Shown piece after piece: positions 54,905-64,000 of a DNA stretch of 64,000 nucleotides. This stretch comes from Cupriavidus sp. UYMMa02A. GTDB taxonomy: Bacteria > Pseudomonadota > Gammaproteobacteria > Burkholderiales > Burkholderiaceae. The stretch spans positions 1 to 64,000 of the forward strand of contig LRMT01000034.1 in the NCBI GenBank assembly GCA_001725945.1, read 5' to 3'. Position 1 is the stretch's first letter, and every line of letters begins with the position of its first letter. Position numbers and translations under genes: made by a program. The notes under the pieces are model-generated. The model saw only the letters and a list, made by a program, of their open reading frames with translations, was not told the origin of the DNA and did not search any database.

Positions 54905-55834
54905 TCAATCAAGATTCACCACCACATCGCCTTCAACCACCAACGCCTTCACCCCCGCCAACGACCTCAGCGTCTGGGACAGAATTTCGTCCATCGACCG
55001 GTCGGACATGAAGCGTTGGTGGATAGCCTCCATCAGCGGGGCGCCCTGCATCCAGGCGAGTAACGCATCCCGCTGCATCCGCTGCGCCTCCAGCAGTTTG
55101 AACTTGACCAGCACCTTGACCGCATGACCAGCATTGCGCTGCGGGTCCGCGCCGAGGTAAGCAAGCCGCCCACGCGCGCGATCGACCGCAGCCGCCACGC
55201 CAGTGAACGGCCGGCCGTGGCCGGGAATCACCACATGCGCGTCCAGTTCCGCGATTCGTTCCAGTACCGCCGCCTGCTCGGCAAACCCGCTCTCGCCTTC
55301 CAGTTCGGGAAAGATCACCCCGAACCCGTTCTCCCACAACGCATCCCCCGCAATCAGGATGCGCGACTGCGGCGCGAACAGCATCACCGCGTGCGGATCG
55401 TGCCCGGGCGCGGCTACGACCTGCCAGTCGATACCACCAAGGCGCAGCATGTCGCCGTCATGCAGCACCGCGTCGAACGTAAAGCGGTCGCATTGCTGGC
55501 CAGTGGCCTTGTAGGTGAGCGCATCAACATCCCACGCCGAGACGGCGGCCGCCTCCGCGGCGGGAATCGAGGTATGCGGCTGCCAGCGCGCCTGCAGCGC
55601 GGCATTGCCACCGCAATGATCGGAGTGCAGATGGGTGTTGATGAGCCGCTTCAGCACCCGCCCCTGCAACGCCGACTCCACCAGCGCCACCGTCTGCGGT
55701 GCATGCGTGACGTAGCCGCTGTCCACCAGCGCGGTATCGTCGCCGTCGACGAACAGGATGTTGTTGGCCGACAGCCACCCGCGCTCGAATACGCGCATCG
55801 TGGCCGGCAACTGCGGGGGCGTGGTGTCGCTCAA
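54905..55834 (-). CDS. Metallo-beta-lactamase-fold hydrolase
   Basis: An intact 309-residue protein of the glyoxalase II-like group. The dinuclear metal motif is INTHLHSDHCGGN, with further ligands in APGHDPHAVMLF, IAGDALWENG and VIPGHGRPF. A C-terminal helical region (VKFKLLEAQRMQRDALLAWM) is typical of a thioesterase-like subgroup. No signal peptide. Substrate unknown. It ends convergently with the TonB gene. Confidence 0.9.
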   Translation of the reverse strand: MSDTTPPQLPATMRVFERGWLSANNILFVDGDDTALVDSGYVTHAPQTVALVESALQGRVLKRLINTHLHSDHCGGNAALQARWQPHTSIPAAEAAAVSAWDVDALTYKATGQQCDRFTFDAVLHDGDMLRLGGIDWQVVAAPGHDPHAVMLFAPQSRILIAGDALWENGFGVIFPELEGESGFAEQAAVLERIAELDAHVVIPGHGRPFTGVAAAVDRARGRLAYLGADPQRNAGHAVKVLVKFKLLEAQRMQRDALLAWMQGAPLMEAIHQRFMSDRSMDEILSQTLRSLAGVKALVVEGDVVVNLD

Positions 55835-55846
55835 GTCGACGGTCTC

Positions 55847-56083
55847 CTATCCGGCAAGCCAGGCGGCGCGTTGCGGCAGTTGCGCCCAGATGCGGCGCTT
55901 GTCGTCTTCCGCCATGGCTGACCAGCCGGCGATTTCTTCGATGGTGCGCAGGCACCCTTCGCAGTAGCCGCTGGCCGCGTCCATGCGGCAGACATTGCGG
56001 CACGGCGAGGGCACCGGCAGCGCGGTCTGCGCCGAGCGCGCGCGGCGCGTGATGTCCTTGATGAGGAAGGCGGACAGCATCAT
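55847..56083 (-). CDS. DUF1289 cysteine-rich protein
   Basis: A 78-residue protein with the DUF1289 pattern [30 protein letters not shown], suggesting a bound metal or iron-sulfur centre. Function unknown. It starts at 56083, 3 bases after the thioesterase stop, and precedes the metallo-hydrolase by 12 bases; likely one operon. Confidence 0.88.
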   Translation of the reverse strand: MMLSAFLIKDITRRARSAQTALPVPSPCRNVCRMDAASGYCEGCLRTIEEIAGWSAMAEDDKRRIWAQLPQRAAWLAG

Positions 56084-56086
56084 GCT

Positions 56087-56515
56087 CTAACGGGCGGTCC
56101 GCGCGGCTTTCGCGGCAATCTTCTGGTTGAAGCGCTCGGCATCGATCACGTGGCGCTCGTGCACGCCTTCTGTGATCTTGTCCTCGCCGTCCCACGCGCT
56201 CACTTCAAAGCGCAGCCTGCGCCCTTCCACTTCCGCCAGCCGGCCTTTGACGGTGATGGTCATGCCGGGCGGCGTGGCAGCCAGGTGCGAGAAGCTGACC
56301 AGCGTGCCGAGCGTCTGCTCTCGCGGCCAGTCGAGGTAGTCGCGCAACGCCTGCAGGCACGCGCACTCCATGATGCCGACCATGTAGCCGGTCGCCAGCA
56401 CGTCCGGCATATCCGTGCACATCGGGATATCGTCGTAGAGCTGCGGCACGGTGGCCTTGGACGGCACCGTGTACTGCCACGTGAACTCAAGGCCCGGGCG
56501 CAGCGCGGGGCTCAT
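56087..56515 (-). CDS. FlK-like acyl-CoA thioesterase
   Basis: A 142-residue single-hotdog enzyme. The stretch SKATVPQLYDDIPMCTDMPDVL and ATGYMVGIMECACLQAL matches the fluoroacetyl-CoA thioesterase-like family with its Thr/Glu active site. Probably detoxifies or releases an acyl-CoA; true substrate unknown. The start overlaps the YbaK gene stop (ATGA). Confidence 0.87.
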   Translation of the reverse strand: MSPALRPGLEFTWQYTVPSKATVPQLYDDIPMCTDMPDVLATGYMVGIMECACLQALRDYLDWPREQTLGTLVSFSHLAATPPGMTITVKGRLAEVEGRRLRFEVSAWDGEDKITEGVHERHVIDAERFNQKIAAKAARTAR

Positions 56516-57036
56516 GGCGCCGCCCCCTGCGCGACGTCGGCCACTTCCGCACCGGTCATCTGCTGCAACTGGTGCGGCGTCAGGTTGAACACCGCGTGCG
56601 GATGCCCCGCCGCTGCCCACAGGCTCTCATAGCGGAACAGGTCCTGGTCCAGCAGCATCACCGGGGCCACGGCATGGCCGATCGGGCAGACGCCGCCGAT
56701 CGCGTATCCGGTCTTCTCGCGCACGAATTTTGCATCGGCCTTGCCGAGCGCGCCCACGCGCGCCGCGACCTTGGCTTCATCGACGCGGTTGCTGCCGCTG
56801 GCGATGACCAGCACCGGCACGTCGTCTTCCACGCGGCGGAAGATGATCGACTTGGCGATCTCCGCCACGCTGCAGCCCAGGCCGGCCGCAGCCTCGGCGG
56901 AGGTCTTGCCGGTCGCCGGCAGCATCACCACGGAACGATCGTGCCCGAGTTCGGCCAGCAGGCCCGCGACGCGCTGCGCGGATTCCGGCAATGCTTCGGC
57001 CTGGGCGGCGTTGCCCTGGTCAGCGGACTGGCTCAT
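56512..57036 (-). CDS. YbaK/EbsC-family aminoacyl-tRNA deacylase
   Basis: A 174-residue protein of the prolyl-tRNA editing fold that clears mischarged tRNA. Landmarks are AGLGCSVAEIAKSIIFR (with the lysine after A-x-I-x-K), the GKADAKFV region and GYAIGGVCPIGHAVAPVMLLD with the GxxPxGH motif. The frame is intact. Upstream neighbour of the FlK-like gene in the same short operon. Confidence 0.9.
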   Translation of the reverse strand: MSQSADQGNAAQAEALPESAQRVAGLLAELGHDRSVVMLPATGKTSAEAAAGLGCSVAEIAKSIIFRRVEDDVPVLVIASGSNRVDEAKVAARVGALGKADAKFVREKTGYAIGGVCPIGHAVAPVMLLDQDLFRYESLWAAAGHPHAVFNLTPHQLQQMTGAEVADVAQGAAP

Positions 57037-57078
57037 TCTTGCTCCTTTGTCTTCCGGTGTCGCATTCTTGTCGTTGAC

Positions 57079-58014
57079 TCACGCGCACGCGGGCGCGGCT
57101 TCGCTGGCTGCCGCCCACTTGGTCAGCAGCGCGCGGCCCACGCGCGAGCTGTTGGCGCGGCCGATCGCCTGCGAGATGTAGTCGCCCGTGTGTACCACGG
57201 CCTCCAGGTCGATGCCGGTATGGATACCGAGCCCGTGCAGCATGTACAGCACGTCCTCGGTCGCCACGTTGCCGGTCGCGCCCTTGGCATAGGGGCAGCC
57301 GCCGAGGCCCGCGACCGATGCATGGAAGATCGAGATGCCGACTTCCAGGCTGGCCAGGATGTTCGAGAGCGCCTGGCCGTAGGTGTCGTGGAAATGCCCC
57401 GACAGGCGATCCATCGCGAATTCCGCCGACGCCGCGCGCATCACGTCCTGCACCTTGCCGGGCGTGCCCACGCCGATGGTATCGGCGATATCGATCTCGT
57501 CGCAACCGAGCTCGCGCATGCGGCGCACTACATCCACCACGGCGCTCACGGGCACCTCGCCCTGGTACGGACAGCCGAGCGCGCACGAGATGCTGCCGCG
57601 CAGGCGGATGCCCTTTTCCTTCGCGGCGGCGGCTACGGGCGCGAAGCGCGCGATGGATTCGGCGATCGAGCAGTTGATGTTCCGTTGCGAGAACGCCTCG
57701 CTCGCCGCGCCGAAGATCACTACTTCGTCGGCGCCCGCTGCCACCGCGCCTTCAAAGCCCTTCATGTTGGGCGTGAGCACCGAGTACAGCGTGCCGGGGC
57801 GGCGCTGGATGCGCGCCATCACGTCGGCGCCATCGGCCATCTGCGGCACCCACTTGGGCGAGACGAACGAAGCGGCCTCGATATTGACAAAGCCGGCGTC
57901 AGTGAGCTGGTTGATCAGCGCGACCTTGACATCGGTCGGCACCATGACCTTCTCGTTCTGCAGGCCGTCGCGCGGCCCGACTTCGACGATCTTCACGTAG
58001 TTGGGCAGGTTCAT
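57079..58014 (-). CDS. liuE: Hydroxymethylglutaryl-CoA lyase
   Basis: Last step of leucine breakdown, splitting HMG-CoA into acetyl-CoA and acetoacetate. An intact 311-residue frame starts MNLPNYVKIVEVGPRDGLQNE, with the catalytic aspartate/arginine there. The HMG-CoA lyase signature is SVAGLGGCPYAKGATGNVATED with its cysteine. Metal ligands lie in SGHFHDTYGQAL. It closes the liuA-B-C-D...E cluster, with one dehydrogenase gene interposed. Confidence 0.96.
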   Translation of the reverse strand: MNLPNYVKIVEVGPRDGLQNEKVMVPTDVKVALINQLTDAGFVNIEAASFVSPKWVPQMADGADVMARIQRRPGTLYSVLTPNMKGFEGAVAAGADEVVIFGAASEAFSQRNINCSIAESIARFAPVAAAAKEKGIRLRGSISCALGCPYQGEVPVSAVVDVVRRMRELGCDEIDIADTIGVGTPGKVQDVMRAASAEFAMDRLSGHFHDTYGQALSNILASLEVGISIFHASVAGLGGCPYAKGATGNVATEDVLYMLHGLGIHTGIDLEAVVHTGDYISQAIGRANSSRVGRALLTKWAAASEAAPACA

Positions 58015-58065
58015 GGCTGTCTCCAATATCTGTTGGTCTGTTGCCGTTCTTTGTGTTGCCCTGAC

Positions 58066-59007
58066 TCAGTAGCCGCGCTGCAGGTCCACCACGCCCGCGA
58101 TTGGCTGGCCGGCGCGCAGTGCGCGGATCTTGCCGGCGATCTGCGCGATGCTGTCCTCGCGCAGCGTCAGCGCCGAGATATGCGGCGTGATGGTGATGCG
58201 CGGCTCCTGCCAGAACGGGTGTTCGGCCGGCAGCGGCTCGGTGCGGAACACGTCGAGCGTCGCACCGGCGATCTGTCCGGCCTGCACCGCCGCGAGCAGG
58301 TCCTCTTCGGCGAGGTGCTGGCCGCGCGCGACATTGATCACATAGGCGCCCTTCGCGAGCTTGCCGAACAGTTCGCCGTTCAGGATGTTCTCGGTCTGCG
58401 GGGTCAGCGGCAGCACATTGACCAGCACGCGCAGGCCATTCAGGAAAGGTGCGCGGCCGGCATCGCCGTGGAAACCCACCACGCCTTCGATCGCGCGTGC
58501 CGTGCGGCTCCAGCCGCGCACCGGGAACCCGAAGCCGGCCAGCGTGCGCGCGATATGCGTACCGAGCGTGCCGACGCCCATCACCCCGACGGTGAAGTCC
58601 GCGCGGCGGTGCGGCTTGAGGAACTTCCAGTTGCCAGCCTGCTGCTGGCCGGCATAGTCGTCCAGCCGGCGGAAATAGCGCAGCACGGCATGGGTCACGT
58701 ATTCGGCCATCTGCGCGGCCATGCCGGCATCGTCCAGCCGCACGATCGGCACGCCCGCGGGCAGCGCCTCCGGATCCTGTTCGCGCAGGCGCAGGATGCC
58801 GTCCACGCCAGCCCCGAGATTGAATACCGCCTTCAGGTCCGCGCGGCCGCGCAGCATTTCCACGGGCGGGCGCCAGACCACGGCGTAGTCCGCCGGCTCG
58901 CCGCGGCTGTCTTCCCAGGTGACGCACTCGGCTTCGGGCAACGATTGCGCAAAGCCTTCGATCCAGGGTTCGTAGCGGCCGTCGGGCACGTACAACTGCA
59001 ACTTCAT
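58066..59007 (-). CDS. Glyoxylate/hydroxypyruvate reductase (D-2-hydroxyacid dehydrogenase, GhrA-like)
   Basis: A 313-residue NAD(P)H-dependent reductase. The nucleotide loop is GVMGVGTLGTHIA, and the catalytic set is in INVARGQHL (Arg), LDVFRTEPLP (Glu) and ITPHISALT (His). The N-terminus MKLQLYVPDGRYEPW and WRPPVEML fit the GhrA subgroup. Intact frame. It sits inside the liu cluster between liuD and liuE; a role in leucine breakdown is not obvious. Confidence 0.92.
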   Translation of the reverse strand: MKLQLYVPDGRYEPWIEGFAQSLPEAECVTWEDSRGEPADYAVVWRPPVEMLRGRADLKAVFNLGAGVDGILRLREQDPEALPAGVPIVRLDDAGMAAQMAEYVTHAVLRYFRRLDDYAGQQQAGNWKFLKPHRRADFTVGVMGVGTLGTHIARTLAGFGFPVRGWSRTARAIEGVVGFHGDAGRAPFLNGLRVLVNVLPLTPQTENILNGELFGKLAKGAYVINVARGQHLAEEDLLAAVQAGQIAGATLDVFRTEPLPAEHPFWQEPRITITPHISALTLREDSIAQIAGKIRALRAGQPIAGVVDLQRGY

Positions 59008-59108
59008 GGGGGACTCCGGGTCTTCCGTGGCGGGATGACTGCATTTTCGCAGAGGTTGCGGGACGGTGCCGGCCCGTGGCCGGCAATCGCCCCGCTCCCG
59101 CCGGCGGC

Positions 59109-61130
<2,022 letters not shown>

Positions 61131-61247
61131 GGTTTCTCCTGGGGATGGGGGCGGGCGGTGTTGGCCGCAGCGCCTGCCGCATGCGGGCAGCGGCAGGCGC
61201 TGCCTCGGCATGCTGCCGGGTTCTTTGATCTGGGAATCTGGTGTGGC

Positions 61248-62034
61248 TTACGCCGGCTTCCAGGCTGGCGGGCGCTTTTCCAGGAAGGCACGCACGCCTT
61301 CACGGCCCTGTTCCGAGGCGCGGATGGCGGCGATGCGGTCCGCCGTATCGGCGAGCAGGTCATTGTCGATGGCGAGGCCGGCCACTTCCTGCACCAGCCG
61401 CTTGCTCTCGCGCACGGCGTTGGGGCTGTTGCCGACCAGTGCTGAAGCGATTTCCTCTACCTTGGCATCGAGTGCGTCGGCTGGTACCACGGCGTGGACG
61501 AAGCCAAGGCGCAGCGCTTCGGCTGCGTCGAAGCGCTCGGCCGTAATGAAGTAGCGGCGCGACGCCTGCTCGCCCATGGCGCGGATCACGTAGGGGCTGA
61601 TGGTGGCGGGCAGCAGGCCCAGGCGTGCCTCGGACAGGCAGAAGTGCGCGTGGTCGGCCGCTACGGCGATGTCGCACGCGGCGGCAAGGCCCACGCCGCC
61701 CGCATAGGTGTCGCCCTGGATGCGGGCAATGACGGGGCGCGGGCACGACCAGATGGTATGCAGCATCTGCGCGAGCGCCAGCGCGTCGGCACGGTTCTCG
61801 TCGTTCGAGTAGCCGGCCATCTTCTTCATCCAGTTGAGGTCGCGCCGCGCAGAACGCGGGGCCGTTCCCGGCGAGCACGATGGCGCGCACTTCATCCATG
61901 TCGCCGAGCGCGCGGAAGGCGCCAGTCAGTTCGGCGATGACGGTTTCGTTGAAGGCATTGCGCACGTCAGGGCGGTTCAGCGTGACGGTTGCCACATGCC
62001 GGGCGATGGTGACGGTAAGCGTGGTGAAATCCAT
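61248..62034 (-). CDS. liuC: Methylglutaconyl-CoA hydratase (enoyl-CoA hydratase family), frameshifted
   Basis: A ~263-residue crotonase-fold enzyme that hydrates 3-methylglutaconyl-CoA to HMG-CoA. It starts MDFTTLTVTIARHVATVTLN; the oxyanion segments are GPAFCAGADLNWMKKM and QGDTYAGGVGLAAACDIAVA. An indel pair near 61845-61855 breaks the first of these. Placement between liuD and liuB supports the assignment over a generic enoyl-CoA hydratase. Confidence 0.93.
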
Positions 62035-62072
62035 GGCGGTCTGGCTTGAATGAGCGTGGGTCGGCGGCAGGC

Positions 62073-63679
62073 TTACATGCGGAATACGCCGAACTTCATA
62101 TCGTCGATCGGTGCGTTCAGGCTCGCCGACAGTCCCAGCCCCAGCACCGTTCGCGTCTGCGCAGGATCGATCACGCCGTCATCCCACAACCGCGCGCTCG
62201 CGTAGTACGGGTGGCCCTGGTGTTCGTACTGGTCGCGGATCGGCTGCTTGAACGCCTCTTCTTCCTCGGCGCTCCACTTGCCGCCCTTGGCCTCGATGCC
62301 GTCGCGGCGCACCGTGGCCAGCACGCTCGCGGCCTGCTCGCCGCCCATGACGGAAATCCGTGCATTCGGCCACATCCACAGGAAGCGCGGTGAATATGCA
62401 CGCCCGCACATGCCGTAGTTGCCGGCACCGAACGAGCCGCCGATGATCACCGTGAACTTCGGCACCTGCGCCGTGGCCACCGCCGTCACCATCTTGGCGC
62501 CGTTGCGCGCGATGCCTTCGTTCTCGTACTTGCGCCCGACCATGAAGCCGGTGATGTTCTGCAGGAACACCAGCGGGATCTTGCGCTGGCAGCACAGCTC
62601 GATGAAGTGCGCGCCCTTGAGTGCCGACTCCGAGAACAGGATGCCGTTGTTGGCGATGATGCCGACCGGGTAGCCCCAGATACGCGCGAAGCCGCATACG
62701 AGCGTAGTGCCGTAGCGTGCCTTGAACTCGTCGAACTCGGAGCCGTCCACCAGGCGCGCAATGACTTCGCGTACGTCGAATGGCTTGCGCGTATCGGTCG
62801 GGATCACGCCATACAGCTCTTCCACCGGGTACAGCGGTTCTGCCGGCTCATGCAGGCGAATCTGGTCGGGCTTGCGCCGGTTCAGGTGCTGCACGATATT
62901 GCGCGCGAGCGACAGTGCGTGGTGGTCGTTCTGCGCGAAGTAGTCCGCGACACCCGACAGGCGCGTGTGCACGTCGGCGCCGCCGAGATCCTCGGCGGTG
63001 ACTTCCTCGCCAGTGGCAGCCTTCACCAGCGGCGGGCCGCCCAGGAAAATCGTGCCCTGGTTCTTGACGATGATCGACTCGTCGCTCATTGCCGGCACAT
63101 ACGCGCCGCCGGCCGTGCATGAGCCCATCACGACCGCGATCTGCGGGATGCCTTGCTTGGACAGGTTGGCCTGGTTGTAGAAGATGCGGCCGAAGTGGTC
63201 GCGATCGGGGAAGACGTCGTCCTGGTTCGGCAGGTTGGCGCCGCCCGAGTCGACCAGGTAGATGCACGGCAGGTTGTTCTGCTCGGCGATCTCCTGCGCG
63301 CGCACGTGCTTCTTTACCGTCATCGGGTAGTAGGTACCGCCCTTGACGGTCGCGTCGTTGCAGACGATCACGCATTCCTGCCCGGCCACGCGGCCGATGC
63401 CGGTGATGATGCCGGCGCCGGCGCGGCATCGTCATACATGTCGTACGCGGCCAGTTGCGACAGCTCCAGGAACGGCGTGCCCGGGTCCAGCAACTGCTGC
63501 ACGCGGTCACGCGGCAGCAGCTTGCCGCGCGACAGGTGCTTGTCGCGCGCGGCTTCGCCGCCGCCTTCGGCGAGCTTCGCCACCTTGGCCTTGAGGTCGG
63601 CCACCAGTGCCTGCATGGCTTCGGCATTGGCCTTGAACGCTTCGGAGCGTGCGTTGAGTTTGGTTTCTAAGGTCGGCAT
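62073..63679 (-). CDS. liuB: Methylcrotonyl-CoA carboxylase carboxyltransferase subunit, frameshifted
   Basis: Beta subunit, ~535 residues, that moves carboxyl from biotin to 3-methylcrotonyl-CoA. It starts [20 protein letters not shown]. Conserved segments are [54 protein letters not shown] and [18 protein letters not shown] base missing near 63425 splits off the first ~85 residues. It lies 38 bases before liuC. Confidence 0.96.
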
Positions 63680-63748
63680 ACGATCTTGGGCAGGTCTTGT
63701 TCTGGTCAGGCCGCGGACAGGGCGGGGCAGTGGGGCGTCGGTCGCGGA

Positions 63749-64000
63749 TCAGGCCGTTTCGGCGTACAGCTCGCGGCCGATCAGCATGCGGCGAATCTCC
63801 GAAGTGCCGGCGCCAATCTCGTACAGCTTGGCATCGCGCCACAGCCGCCCGGCCGGGTATTCGTTGATATAGCCATTGCCGCCCAGGATCTGCACGGTTT
63901 CGCCCGCCATCCACGTCGCCTTCTCGGCCGTGTACAGGATCACCGCGGCGCAGTCCTTGCGCACCTGGCGCACGTGATCGCTGCCGAGCGAATCGAGGTT
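63749..64000 (-). CDS. liuA: Isovaleryl-CoA dehydrogenase, C-terminal part (runs off the window)
   Basis: The last ~83 residues of an acyl-CoA dehydrogenase: [20 protein letters not shown], then [20 protein letters not shown] and [17 protein letters not shown], including the FAD-binding and C-terminal catalytic-loop region. The position ahead of liuB identifies it as the first enzyme of the leucine branch. The start lies beyond base 64000. Confidence 0.92.
   Translation of the reverse strand, partial: NLDSLGSDHVRQVRKDCAAVILYTAEKATWMAGETVQILGGNGYINEYPAGRLWRDAKLYEIGAGTSEIRRMLIGRELYAETA

Overview
The window reads as one contiguous piece of the main chromosome of a betaproteobacterium of the Cupriavidus/Ralstonia group. 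Base composition is very GC-rich. Gene content supports this placement: MetX/MetW methionine synthesis, a TPP-riboswitch thiCOSGE operon, SAH and SAM-II riboswitches, Bug-family binding protein, Kdo hydroxylase, Zur/CobW/TonB zinc cluster, and a liu leucine-degradation cluster. No phage, plasmid, CRISPR, rRNA or tRNA was seen. The only clear mobile element is a group II intron.

Layout: 0.1-4.8 kb holds ahcY, its SAH riboswitch and a ~3.04 kb group II intron that separates that riboswitch from the ahcY promoter. 4.85-12.4 kb holds thiamine synthesis (thiD, then thiC-thiO-thiS-thiG-thiE under a TPP riboswitch). 12.6-17 kb holds an AidB-like acyl-CoA dehydrogenase, a GMC oxidoreductase and a Kdo hydroxylase. 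17.2-28 kb holds metK, two overlapping lpxL-type acyltransferases, dapF, ppk2, a patatin, pyrE, an exodeoxyribonuclease III, an mqsRA toxin-antitoxin pair, argC and an M48 protease. 28-38 kb holds an AmpG-like permease, a thioesterase, an EamA exporter with a divergent LysR gene, metXW behind a SAM-II riboswitch, slmA, a HAD phosphatase and argB. 37.2-44.3 kb holds a sigma/anti-sigma pair, LysR/YdcZ, a copper chaperone, a RegB/RegA redox two-component system and a YcnI-like protein. 44.6-47.8 kb holds hslVU and a Bug protein. 48-54.8 kb is a zinc island: zur, cobW, dksA, a second cobW, a DUF2946 protein and a TonB receptor. 54.9-64 kb holds a metallo-hydrolase, small thioesterase/deacylase genes and liuE, liuD, liuC, liuB and the end of liuA.

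The genes interlock around the activated methyl cycle: MetXW makes homocysteine precursors, MetK makes SAM and AhcY removes SAH. Three of these loci show RNA leaders (SAH, SAM-II, and an unassigned long metK leader). The zinc island shares a palindromic motif, GCAACTnnnTTGCAAyA, in front of both zur and the second cobW gene, and it also contains a DksA that lacks the zinc-finger cysteines.

A strong caveat applies to all gene models. About two thirds of the protein genes are broken by one or more single-base indels, nearly all losses in short G/C runs and more than 50 in total, while the protein sequence continues intact in the next frame. I treat these as sequence errors rather than real mutations. 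I give each gene's full reconstructed span, with approximate frameshift positions. Genes without breaks include the intron protein, metK, the second lpxL gene, metX, metW, slmA and argB.
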